Source: Rhizopus arrhizus (Eukaryota > Mucoromycota > Mucoromycetes > Mucorales > Rhizopodaceae). From it: DNA of 64,000 nucleotides. The notes beneath the pieces are model-generated. The model was not told the DNA's origin. It did no database searches and worked only from the letters and a program-made list of their open reading frames with translations. Both the position numbers and the translations under genes were made by a program. Positions 24,428-35,317 of this stretch are shown here, in pieces. Location: positions 496,001 through 560,000 of the forward strand of contig JAKZZE010000006.1 of assembly GCA_024220505.1 (NCBI GenBank), given 5' to 3'. How positions within the stretch are numbered: the stretch's first letter is position 1; the number at the start of each line of letters is the position of its first letter.

Positions 24428-27381
24428 TTATGTATTTTTTATAATGTGTGCATAATCTTGTATGAATGCTATTCCTTCTTTTGACTTTATGTAATCTCTC
24501 GCACCATTCAATACCAAATCAATTTGATTCAATAAAGTATCTCTAATCACAGTATTTTCAATATATAATAATTTACTTATCTGCAATAACACAAGCAGGT
24601 TCAACCATGCAAACGAGCATGATTTCATTTGTCTTGTATTAGTTTTCCATTTTTGCTGATCCAGCATAATATTTAAGGTATCCAAACCTAACAAGCTTAA
24701 ATAGGATTGCCTTATCTTGTCTACTCTAATAACCAAATCATCGTTTTCATTTGCTTGATATCCAATACATGATCCCAGTATACTCGCAATCTTGTACAAA
24801 TCTTCTCTTTCATTATTCTTGCAAGGCATACGTGATGCTATTTGATATCCTAATGAAAGCCTATAGAATAACTTGCTAACTTTCTCAATCATTACTGAGA
24901 ATACTATATTATTCTTTGCTTTCAATTCCAATTCAATCACTATCTCTTGCATTTCTGGTTGCAAACTTTTTAATTGAAGTGCCTTTCTTGTCAATATCAA
25001 CGTTCCTGCTAGTTTATAGCTTGGTGAAAAAGGTAAAAGGTTCAACAAAGTTCTCAAGACACCAATCAGCAAAGGTCTTCTGCTTATATCATTACAAGCC
25101 TTATTTCCAAAGTGACGTAGCATCGATAGCAATATGTTTACACATCCAATCTGACTTTGTCTATCCAAGGGCTTATTCTCCAATGTGGGTGTCCAATCAA
25201 TCATAAACATTGGCTTTTCTGTACTTGCCTTTCCAGTCTTGACCAACTTATCCATCCAATTCTGACAAATGTTATCTGGTATGGTCTTTGTCACATAGTA
25301 ATACAGAATAACCATCCAAATCAAATATTTATCTTGTTCAGTAAGATAAATTCCCGTAGTTTCCTCCATCGAGAACAGTTGTACACTCTTGGTTTCAATT
25401 ATATCATCATCATCATTATTCGTCAAAATCTTCAATACCTTGCTCATACCATTAGGCATCCTCAAGAAGCGGATCAAAATCTCAAGTGTCATTCCAGATA
25501 TCTTGTTGGATTGTTCAGTGTTCACACTTGTACGTGCTTGAGCTATTCTGGAAAGAAGGTCGACAATCAATTTCATTTGTGTCTCACTGTTATTCTCTGA
25601 TCGAATATGTTGCCAGTGGACATCAACACACTGTGGTAATTCACGGATGCTTTCTTCATAATCCCGCTTCAACTGCTCTGATCTTCCGTGAACAAACAAG
25701 GATAATTCAACCTTGAGCGTGGCCTTGAATTCATTCCTTGGGTCTTGCTGTGATTCCTTTCGTACGAAATCCAATGCTTCCATTAACTTTCTGGGAAATA
25801 GACCGTGGCTGTCTTGCTGGAATATATTGATGTTTGCATCGGATGGGATACATGAAAGAACTCGGGTCACAAATAAGTCCATTGCTTCGTCGAATATTTG
25901 ACCTGTCGCCTTTCGGCTTAACATGGCAAAAAATGGACTTTCGTTGTTCTACTGCTATATGAGTATTCCTTGTCTGTTTATAAAGAATGACTTACAGTTG
26001 GTATATTGATAAAATCGTCTGCAAATCCATTATCTTGCTATATGAAACGATATAGATGAAAACATAAATCATTTGAAAAGAATATTATGCTTGCACCTAC
26101 CTGATTAGATAACACCATATCCTTTGTCATTGTATAACCGTCAATGGTTGTTAAAATAGGTGTACGTGGTAAAATCCGATCATTTATTTTTTCATACTTG
26201 TCCTCAACATTAGAAACTCGCAGTGAAACTAATTGCTGTATTTCTTGCAACACGGCACTCACCGCTGTACCATCCTGCATCTTCACACTCGGCTCTTCTT
26301 CTCTCGGCACGAGTTGTCGGTCAGTCAAGAATGGGTTGTTTTTGACAGAAGATGGGGGAGGAGGTGGAGGGGGAGCTGGTGGAGGCGGAGAGGCTGGAGG
26401 CGGAGGTGGAGGAGATCCAGGCATTCGGTTGTTGGGCCTATAATAAAGTGGTGGTGGACAGGTAGGAGGAAGGACAAGTGGGAGTGGCATGGGCTGATGC
26501 ATAAAAGGAATTTGTTGATGAAAGTGCGGTATCATGTAAGGGTATCCTATAGGGTTCGTTCTACGCTTTACACGACGCTTCTGTTGCTGTTGTTGCTGTT
26601 GTGGTGGTTGTGTGTGATCTCTTTTAGAGTTTTGGTTATCAGCATTATTTGATTTTCTTGGTCTTTTTCTGTTTCGTTCAATTGACATCTTCACCTGCAA
26701 AGCCAGTAGTTTGACACGGATATCTTTGGTGACAGACTTGTTCTTTTCCAACAGCTTTTCTCCTTCTTTAATCTCCATTTCTATCCTATCCCATGCTTTT
26801 TGAAGATCAGAGACAATCTTGGGGTCAATGGTCGGCTGCTGCTGGATCGGTGGCTGTTCTATCTCCTCCGTCTTATCTTCAATATCGTCCTCGTCCTCGC
26901 TGGTGTCGTCCATCTCTTGGTCAGAAATTGAAATAAATATGTCTGTTGCCATTTTGTCTTGATTGACTACTGCTAACGATGGTTTCTGTACAATAGTCGC
27001 TTGTTGGATGGTCTGACTAGGTGTGCTCGTTTTAGATAATGTACTCGTAGGTATTGGTGGTGCTGAACTTGGTCTTTCTTGATCTTTTTTGAGTCGAATC
27101 AAATTGCTTTGCAATCTTTCCCTTTCCTCAATATCTTTTTTCAATTGCATAATTTCAAGCTGTCGCTTCTCCAAAGCACTTAGTTGCTTGTTATTTGTTG
27201 GAGGTCGATGGATATGGTTATACGGGACACTAAAAGGACCATAAAGATTTTCAACAGCGTCATTAGGTTCTTCTTCAATTCGAAGAAAGCAACGTCTGAG
27301 TGAAAACTCTTCAGGTAACAAGGGTCCACCTGAATCCAATTGAAAAGAAGTTAAAGTAGGTGTACTGTTTTCATTGGGCAT
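24428..27381 (-). CDS. Unrecognised 947-residue coiled-coil, proline-rich and helical protein
   Basis: Two long minus-strand frames join through a small exon: 27381-26101, 26037-25996 (14 codons) and 25948-24428. All junctions are GT-AG and in phase. The N-terminal 430 residues have a charged coiled-coil (LEKRQLEIMQLKKDIEERER, about 70-90), an acidic patch (DDTSEDEDDIEDKTEE), a basic patch that could be a nuclear signal (RNRKRPRKS and KRRVKRRT), a Gln run and a long poly-Pro stretch (SPPPPPPASPPPPAPPPPPP). The C-terminal 500 residues are Leu-rich and helical, like an ARM/HEAT solenoid, with no motif I can name. It may be a nuclear scaffold, but this is inference. It is divergent with the cyclophilin gene, 318 bases apart. 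The last acceptor must be the second of two AGs, as the first would give an immediate stop. Confidence 0.75.
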
Positions 27382-27699
27382 TGTAACAGAGAGAGAGAGA
27401 AAAAGAAGAGAAAAAAAAGGTTTGAGTCACACTTTTTTCCATCCAATAAAATTTTTCCTACATCTTCTCTATTCTGTATTTTTAATCAAACCAAAGCTCT
27501 CCAGAGAGCTGTGGCTGTGAATAATCCAATACAAAGAGAGACTATTCCGATCTAAATAACGTGATTTGTCTACTCTTAATATGATGACTATGATAATATA
27601 AGGGCCTGAAGAAGAATGCGCTTTATTAAATCTCAGGTATCGTGTTTTAAAAAGTGACACAATAATAATTGTCATTATTTTTTCTTTTACTTTTCTGCA
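27382..27699. promoter_or_regulatory. Shared divergent promoter region
   Basis: These 318 bases separate the starts of the 947-residue protein gene (minus) and the cyclophilin gene (plus). The region must carry both promoters unless one leader overlaps the other gene. It has a GA run at about 27390-27403 and a T/C-rich stretch just before the cyclophilin ATG. No specific operator was identified. Confidence 0.5.
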
Positions 27700-28482
27700 A
27701 TGGCCCGTTTTAACCTTGCAACACTTTTAGTTACCCTATTTCTTGCTGTATGCACCTTTAGCTTTGTTTCTGCTGAAGGCAGAGGTCCTGTTATTACTGA
27801 TAAAAGTAAATAGTCAAAACTATTTTTCATTTGTATACTCACATATTTGTAAAAGTCTATTTTGACATCAAGCAAGGAGATGAATCCCTTGGTCGTATTG
27901 TCCTTGGTTTATATGGTAAGACTGTCCCCAAGACAGCAGAAAACTTTAAGCAATTAGCTACTGGTGAAAATGGTTATGGCTATAAAGGTTCTACTTTCCA
28001 TCGCGTCATCAAGAAATTTATGATCCAAGGTGGTGACTTTACTAACCATGATGGCACTGGTGGCAAGTCAATTTACGGTAACCGTTTTGCTGATGAAAAC
28101 TTTAAGCTTAGACATAGTACTCCCGTAAGAAAATGAAGAGCTCCTTTACATTAAAATGCTTATCTTTTTTTGTAGGGACTTCTTTCCATGGCCAATGCTG
28201 GTCGCGATACGAATGGCTCCCAATTTTTCATCACTACTGTTGTTACTCCTTGGTTAGATGGTAAACACGTTGTTTTTGGCAGAGTACTTGAAGGCATGGA
28301 TGTTGTTACAAAGATTGAAAACACACCTACTGGGTAATAGTAGATATTTCAATGTTTCCGCTTCTCTAATTACTTTAGTGTATAGTTCAAGAAGCAAGCC
28401 TTCTGTTGACGTCGTCATTGATGATTGTGGTCTCTTGCCTGAGGAGCCTGCCAAGGAAGCCGCTGAACATGCTGAATTATAA
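27700..28482 (+). CDS. Secretory-pathway cyclophilin (peptidyl-prolyl isomerase B type)
   Basis: Four exons (27700-27805, 27856-28124, 28176-28333, 28386-28482), 209 residues. A hydrophobic signal peptide (residues 1-24 or so) is followed by a complete cyclophilin domain beginning [14 protein letters not shown]. Catalytic features are present: [15 protein letters not shown] (active-site Arg), GSQFFITTV, and the cyclosporin-binding Trp in [12 protein letters not shown]. It speeds proline isomerisation in folding proteins of the ER lumen. The C-terminus ends AEHAEL. HAEL resembles an HDEL retrieval signal but differs at the second position, so ER retention is uncertain. The last acceptor used is the second AG (28384-28385), because the first would give an early stop. 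Confidence 0.93.
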
Positions 28483-28964
28483 GCTAAACTTTTAATTATA
28501 CACAAAGTTTATAAAGAAAACCACTTCTTTTTTTTCACTTATGTTTTTGAAAGCATCATCAATCAAATGATGGCCATGGTCGCCATAACTTGACCAAAAG
28601 CTTTTGATTCGTTTTTTATATAAAAAAAGGCTGGCTTCTGTGATTATAAGTATAGTATGTATGTAAGCTGACCCTTGAAAGTAATTCAAAGGTAGCACCT
28701 TTATGAAATGACTTGGTAAGATCTTTATATTTTGAGTGATATTTTCTTTCATATTTGGATATGTAACATCACAGTTCGATTAACATGACATTTCGAGTAT
28801 TAGACATTATGTTGCTTTGTAAAACGGTTGGTTAAAGCATGAATAGTGCTAAGAATAATTAGTATACATTCATCATTTCTCACAAGTTTAAATGACATAT
28901 CTCATTGAAATGAAGGGAACAAAGAGCAGCGAACCTTTGCTTAATACTATATATAGCATTTATA
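28483..28964. other. Intergenic
   Basis: 3' flank of the cyclophilin gene up to the left target-site duplication of the truncated retroelement. No gene recognised. Confidence 0.5.
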
Positions 28965-28980
28965 AATATAACCATGTACG
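28965..28980 (+). repeat. Left target-site duplication (16 bp)
   Basis: The 16-mer aatataaccatgtacg occurs here and again at 29584-29599, exactly bracketing the truncated retroelement. Confidence 0.75.
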
Positions 28981-29583
28981 GTTAAACAGATTTTTATTTA
29001 TAAATAATTAAACCTCTATTGGGCGCACGATTGTAATATTACATCTTTTCCGCCCGAGGCAGTTCAAAAAGGAAGGATAGTGGTGACTAAAAAACCCTTT
29101 TGGGATCAAGGGTAAAAATGTTTTGGAAAAAGTGAATGGGATCAAGTGTAAAATACACTAGTGAGAAGGAGAAGATGGTAGCCATTCCAAGAGTCTTTAC
29201 CCAAGGTGAGTGGGCGGAGTAGGTGGGATCTTAGCGTGATGTAGGTAATCGAGTTCATATAGGATTCTGCATATAGCTGGCCAACGAATGGTCCACGAGA
29301 GTGTTGTGGTAGGAGAGCGAGGTTTCTTGGTGGGTAGCATATTTAAAAGGAAGGACAATGGGTCAGAGATGGTTTCGGGCATCATGAGTCTACGGTGCAT
29401 CTGGAGACAATGAATGGTATGGGCTATTGTGAAGGATTGGCCAGGATGTCGAGGGCAGGCTTTGTATCGACCACCAGGAAGCCAGCCAAGACGCCAACGT
29501 ATGCAACGACTTCTTTCAGACTTGGACATAGGTAGCCATAGGACAGGGTCAAGAGAGATAGTTGGGCGGCAGTGTTGAAGGAG
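28981..29583 (-). mobile_element. 5'-truncated non-LTR retrotransposon insertion
   Basis: 603 bp bracketed by identical 16-bp direct repeats. On the minus strand the inside encodes the C-terminus of a retroelement protein: MSKSERSRCIRWRLGWLPGG, then CPRHPGQ, FTIAHTIHCLQMHRR and DPLSFLLNMLP. This looks like the Cys/His-rich C-terminal region of LINE polyproteins seen in Mucorales. The protein similarity begins right at the right-hand duplication, as expected for 5' truncation during target-primed reverse transcription. The 3' end (28981 side) is A/T-rich but has no clean poly(A). Family memory supports the retroelement call; the duplication is seen directly. Confidence 0.7.
29197..29583 (-). 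pseudogene. C-terminal retroelement polyprotein fragment
   Basis: Open minus-strand frame inside the truncated insertion. The part right of 29583 (which would read AFIPENSVHGY) is host sequence and not part of the element. Cys/His spacing in CIRWRLGW, CPRHPGQ and HTIHC suggests a zinc-binding tail. It has no promoter or 5' coding region, so it is not a functional gene. Confidence 0.65.
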
Positions 29584-29599
29584 AATATAACCATGTACG
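29584..29599 (+). repeat. Right target-site duplication (16 bp)
   Basis: Second copy of aatataaccatgtacg (first at 28965-28980). Confidence 0.75.
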
Positions 29600-32221
29600 C
29601 TATTTTCAGGAATAAATGCCATGTTTACTTGTCGCTTTTTTGTGTGTATTGTATTATAATGTTTGTAAAAATACGACTTTACTTTCTGAAAATGGTGTAT
29701 AGATCTGACTGTAATAGAAGACAGGTACTTAATGGGATCAGTAGAAAGCATATACGGCTATTATTTAGGTTTCACTACCAACTTTCTGTCTAATAATAGA
29801 ATTTTAAATGGGTAGCTTCGTTGATGTTCATCACTACAATTGACGAGATATATATTTAAAGGATCTATTAATTTTTTTAAAGATTGAAAGTAACGGAATA
29901 TTATCAGCAATGGAAACCAACTTTCTCTTTGAATCAAAAAGAAAAATTAATTTCTTTTCGTATTTTAAAAACCACCGAGTGAACAATAAAGCTTAATGTT
30001 CTAAAATCTTAAAAATACAAAAATACAGCCTTAAAATGTCACAGGTAAACTTTTCTTTAAATTCAAAATGTTTACATTTATATTTGCACTTGTGTTCATA
30101 GAGGGAAACTGCGTTAATACAAAGAGGTAACTTGAGTAATTTATATCAAGATAATCATCAAAAGAAGCGTAAGGGGGTGTAAATTTTGATGTTGATCATA
30201 ATAAACAAAAAAAAAAAGAGATCGCGATATAATCATATACATCAACATCACTTTTAGTGTTATGTTTCTAAACTTTCATTTTATATTTTAGGCAGCCCTC
30301 CAAAGCTAAATTATGGTTTCCGTACCAACAGGTATTTTTTTTGAACTCCAATCGACATACTATCAATAGATTTACAGCAAGCAATCCTGTCAAATGCTTC
30401 TTACTCAGTTATAGTTACTTCCCACAATTTATGTGCATCTCTCAACCATTGTTTACATAGAGACCATTCAACTTTAAATACCATTGCATGTGCTCGATTC
30501 TGTTGAAGTGGATGGCTGAGAAAACCAAGACAGAACTAAGTATTTTGCTTCTTTTTTTGAAAAGTTACTGTTACTTTGGCTATATGTTTATGATCATTAT
30601 TGTGCTGGGATATGAAAGCATTAACTTCTGGTAATAAAAAATATTATTACATTCATTTCTAGCATATGAGTATATTATATCGTAGATGTTTTACCGCCGT
30701 ATATCTTACATTTATATTCAACTCCATGATAAGTCGTACAAGCTCGCATCATTTCATTTCTATCTATATATTTATAGTTGAAATTACATGATAGGGCTGT
30801 AATTCACTAATAGGCAAACTCTAACAATGTTTACCGCTATCAGAAGTCAAAATATTGATTTTCAACTCGTCAGAAAAGACATCCCTTCTTCAGTCACTAT
30901 TAATTCAGTATCTAAGAGCAAGAGTCTAATTCAAGCGCGTTTTTCTATATTTTACTGACACAAGGAGTGTCTTTTACTTTGACTAAGCTTTATTATCAAC
31001 GATAATTTGATGAGCTCTAATAAACAAATATTGGAAAAGCAGTACGGCTTTTATATTTTATTAAACATAATAATTTTGCCTTCATATAGTATAAGAAGCG
31101 CCACATTTTATTTAATGAATTAATAATAATGATAGAAAAATTATATTTTGGAGAGAATACTAAAATGGTTTTTAACTCACCATAAACTAAAACAAGCCAT
31201 TAAGCATAGACAACATACTTGCCATTGTTTACCATATTCGAGTCTAAAATTATAATTGTACTTTGCTTTGACGCTTGTTACTCAAACAAAATACTTTCTT
31301 CATAAACACTACTGTCAAGAGAGAAAAACTGTTATGTACAGTCGGAAAAAAAATGATGTGTCTCTATACGTCCTAAATTAGTATTATGTTGGTAAGATAT
31401 GTCATGCTCTTTTTATTGCGACTATCTTTTACTCGCGCAGTACTGTAATTGATAGAGTAGAAACTAATCATCAATTGCCCGCCACAATAACAAGAATAGG
31501 TTGGAAACTTGAAACCCGAGAGTTATAATATAATGGGTTATGCAAGAAAATTGTATGGAAAAGAGGGATAAAACTCGCGTCAATTCGCTAAAGTTGATGC
31601 ACCAAAGACTGAAAGAGTGGTTGTTAGCTGACAAAGTTTTCGTGCCTATCATTCAAATCAATACGAATCAAGTTGACAAAGATATCAGTAATAATCAAGA
31701 AATAGTACAAAACTCAACATTGATAGCAATATATAAGATACAGGCGCTAATTTCTAATTTATTCAGGTATATTATTAAGTTTTAAAACTTTCAGGAGCGT
31801 TAGAATGCACTGCAGCATAAACAACTGCCTCATCGCGTTGAATTATGCTGGCTTTAGTATGAATACAATTGCTTTTTTTTTTCGTATTCAGTAAAGAACT
31901 CACAGCAAGTAAATCATTGTCACTCATTGTTGAATCCTAAACCACTCGTTAAGAAACTGTGACTTTTATACCTTTTTATAAAAAGATGATTTCTATTGCT
32001 ATCCATAGTATAGCGATATTCAGTGGAAAAATTGAAATGCATCCCATCTTCTCTTGAGGTCTTTTTGATTTGGTCCATATCGCCCTTGTCAGTGCAAGAA
32101 AGACTGTAAATTCATGCATTTTGGTAATAAGAAATGTTACACAATCTATGGATGCATCAGCATTGATATGTATGGAAGAAAAGCTATTACTAAACTAAAT
32201 TTATTTTTTTATTGTACTTTT
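29600..32221. other. 2.6-kb intergenic region
   Basis: AT-rich DNA with only short frames, the longest being 81 codons at 31540-31785. That frame has no recognisable motif, signal or splice-extended partner. No RNA gene was recognised. Confidence 0.55.
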
Positions 32222-32981
32222 TTAATCATCTAATTTTGAGTTTATATAATCATTTAAAGAGACATTGGCATATGTATTTTTCCATAATCTAGCTTCTTCA
32301 AGAAATCCATCATGGTCAGACATGTAATGTTTAGCCACTTGTGCATCTTGAGGATCTTGAGGAACAGGTGAATCCAATAAGGATTGGATGGAAATTAGAG
32401 TGATTCTCAAGGTCATTGCTGGTGACCAGTGGCTCTTGAGGACATCCTATAATAATATAATAAATACCAATATAATATATCAATAACAAATAATTTACTA
32501 AGCAAATAGCTCCCTATATTCAATGCAAATCAGAAAGTTCCCTTTTACTGTATTATGTATCTACTTACTGTTTGTGAGCTAATGTTTGGATGATATACTT
32601 TGGTAATAAATTTAATTTGAGGTGGTTGAAAAGGATGATTTTCCTATAAAAATGCATTTTAATAGTTGCTTTCTAGCATTGTTTATTGCTATTACATGTA
32701 AGTTGATATCAAGTAAGAAAGTACCACCTATACCATTTTATGAGTCACTGAGTCGCAGTAATATGCACTTTTTATTACCTTCATAGGGTGAGTCTACAGG
32801 ACCTTGAATAGAACCAATAAGGTGGTCTAAATGACTGTTAATGCTTTTCTCGTTTGTTGTTATCATATACTTCTTTACGCATGTTATCTTCATTTGGAAC
32901 ATAAACATATAAAGGTGTTGTGTCGTCATTGTTGACATCTTTAATTTCATTATAGATTCTTTTACTCATGTTGGGTGGCAT
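32222..32981 (-). CDS. UBC1: Ubiquitin-conjugating enzyme E2, UBE2K/Ubc1-like, no UBA domain
   Basis: Minus strand, six exons: 32981-32881, 32834-32779, 32727-32696, 32643-32569, 32513-32499 and 32446-32222, giving 167 residues. The UBC fold is complete: HLIGSIQGPVDSPYEGGTF, FQPPQIKFITKVYHPNIS with the HPN motif, and the catalytic Cys in TGAICLDVLKSHWSP. SPVPQDPQDAQVAKHY is typical of the Ubc1/UBE2K group, which extends Lys48-type ubiquitin chains. Unlike yeast Ubc1 (about 215 residues) it stops soon after the core, with no UBA domain. The first intron works only with a GC donor (gcgtaaag ... ttaacag, 46 nt), because GT alternatives break the frame. A frameshift is the alternative explanation. 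The very short exon 5 encodes just GAICL. Confidence 0.85.
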
Positions 32982-33064
32982 CTTTGGTTTTATTTAAAAA
33001 AGGAAAAAAAAAAAACGACCACATGCTTGCGCGGTTGAAATTTTATTTTAAAAAATTAAGTCAC

Positions 33065-34623
33065 TTAAACCATCAAGTAAAGAGAAACCAAAGAGAAGAG
33101 AAGAAGAGAAGGATTTGAGGTGACGTAAGGTGCTCCAGACGAAAGAGAAAGTTGGCCTCCTTGGTAATCAACCGCACTATCTGGTCGAGGTGTATTTTCA
33201 CCAGAAGAACAATTGGCGCTTGTCACGTACTTGATGGGTTCTCCCAAGACAATGTTACGGAACCATTGACGTGGAAAGGGACTGGAGGGATTGACGACAT
33301 TGATCATGTCTTCCAACAAGGCATCGGCCATCACGACCGGAGCCTCAAACCAATCATACCCACCTGAGGCGGTCAATATACCATCTTCACGATAAACAGC
33401 CTTTTGTTTCAAGAAGGTGTATTTGTCCATATCTGCTTGTGAAATGCCATAGTTCTTTAAGAAATCTGTAAGGTTGGTACCGATATAAGTCTCGTCAATC
33501 AAGATGTCAACTGAACTAATGACAGAAAGTAATTCAGCGGCTGTTGAGAAAGTGGTTGTTGTTGAATTAAGTATAGTTGCGCCTATGCAATTTATCTTAG
33601 TATTTTATCATGTGTATTGTCTTTATGATCATTTACCTGCGTCTTGAGTTAATTGGGTCTTGTATTGAGCAGTACTAAGAAGATAACTGGCTGTGTTATT
33701 ATTATATTGACTGGGAGCATTATAAGTAGTCCATGCAACAACTGGTTTTTTGTTATAGTTGGCAGTGGCAGCCTTCAATCGATTATAATTATCAGTCATT
33801 TTTTGTCTCACACCACTAGCGATGCCTTCACGGTTATAAAAGACAGCATAATAAGAGATCCAAGAAGCACGCTATATGAACAGTAAATAAATAAATAAAT
33901 ACTTTTTTTTTTGTACTTACACCTAAAACGTCAGGTTCGTATACTTCAGATGCAGTGACAGAAGTATTGGCATCGATAGGAGTGTAAGCATAAGGATTTG
34001 AACCAAATTGTGCCTGTACGTTATCAATTTGCTGTGCTTGTAACGTCTGATTTGTAGCATCCAGTTCTGTCACATTGCTTGTCCTCAGGTATTTTTGAAA
34101 ACAAGGAGAAGCAATTAAACTACCGTCTGCAACCAATGAAATGGATTGAGCTGCACCAATCATCTAACAGACACAAGGGAGGAGGTAAGAATTTGTAACC
34201 CTATAAAAATATAGATTGTACCTCAAGATAAGGAACAATGGATGTTTCCATGACAGCAGCTTTTGTAATAGGTATTTGATATACTTCGGTACCATTAGAG
34301 ATATTGGAAGGAGTAGGTGTTCCACACTGAACAAGCATATAAGATTCACCTGTTTTGAGGTTTTCCATTAATTTATAATTATTGTGATATTCAATAGTGA
34401 AATGATTAGCCTTGTCGTCTGCTATATAATTACACACCCTGTCAGAATATTGATATTGAAATAAAAGGAGTTATTTACCAGCATTTATTTTTTCAGGGAA
34501 ATAGTCAATGCTTGGATCATAATTTGTAACACATCCTTGTATAATATTTGATGTGGGTGCTTGAGCAATTACGCACACAGCAATGGATGATACAATGCTT
34601 AAAACACTCGTCTTTAATAACAT
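33065..34623 (-). CDS. Secreted, GPI-anchored periplasmic-binding-protein-like protein
   Basis: Minus strand, five exons: 34623-34479, 34421-34222, 34163-33921, 33871-33637 and 33582-33065, giving 446 residues. A signal peptide (MLLKTSVLSIVSSIAVCVIA) leads the protein. The C-terminus has a small-residue site (SSGA region) followed by a hydrophobic tail (LLLFSLVSLYLMV), which is a GPI-anchor signal. The body (DYFPEKINA, YHNNYKLMENL, YMLVQCGTPTP, IVPYLEMIGAA, then ASWISYYAVFYNREG, VVAWTTYN and ILIDETYIGTN) fits the fungal surface family related to bacterial TroA/BtuF substrate-binding proteins. The mature protein should sit on the outer plasma membrane or wall. Family is from recall and moderately sure. 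The ligand is unknown, with metal chelates or cofactors plausible by analogy only. Confidence 0.78.
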
Positions 34624-35227
34624 TTGAAATGTTTTTTTTTTTTAAAAAAAGAAAAAATAAAAAAGAGAGAGGGAAAGTGGCTTACTTTAAAAAACAATAG
34701 ATTTGTGGGCAACAGATCTCGTGTAACAAGCTTATTCCCTATTTTCTAATCAGCTTACTATTTATTTCAAAAAGAAATAGTTATTAAAAAAAAGAAGAAG
34801 ATAGTAAACCGTTTGATACTAAAATATGTTTTATAGTGATGCTGTGGTAATTATGATATATAAACCATTCTAATAAGATGATGAATGTTTTTTGCACTCT
34901 TGTTGTCAATAATAAATTGTTGATGCTATGCTAACCTGTCTAAATCTTTAGAGATGAATTTATAAGCTTTTAAGACTAGATACGTTTTATATGCTATTTA
35001 ACCAAAAGAAGAAACACATCTGATTTTAATATCCTGCAATCATCACTTCAATTCTGCAATTTAACCTGAAAGGATTAGAGAATTTTCTTTTACAAAGCTT
35101 GTAAACACTTTATGAATTTAGAATGGTCAGTCATATTGTAGTTTATAAAGATGAAGTTAAAATGATAGTGTCCTAGTCTGTGTAGAAAAGAATTCTGATT
35201 TATTACTCGTATAGAAATTCAAAAAAT
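34624..35227. other. Intergenic
   Basis: 5' flank of the GPI-anchored protein gene and left flank of the MULE transposon. AT-rich, no gene seen. Confidence 0.5.
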
Positions 35228-35317
35228 AATGACGAAAGCAAAAAATAAACAAGTCACACATCCACAAAAAAGATCACATATGCTCCGAACATTTTACCTA
35301 GCAATTTATTGAATTAT
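35228..35317 (+). repeat. Left terminal inverted repeat of MULE
   Basis: Reads inward as gacgaaagcaaaaaataaac, then cacacatccacaaaaaagat, cacatatgc and attttacctagcaattt. It matches the reverse complement of 37354-37443 with a few substitutions and a 2-base indel. Its inner part covers the end of the transposase frame. Confidence 0.85.

Noticed and set aside
26144..26652. Gly/Trp/Arg-rich plus-strand frames
   Set aside because: Antisense of the poly-Pro and poly-Gln coding region of the 947-residue protein.
24428..27381. Treating 24428-25924 and 26038-27381 as two genes
   Set aside because: A small exon and two clean introns join them in phase, and the downstream frame has no separate promoter space.
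31540..31785. 81-codon plus-strand frame
   Set aside because: No known motif, no signal peptide, AT-rich surroundings; cannot be told from chance.
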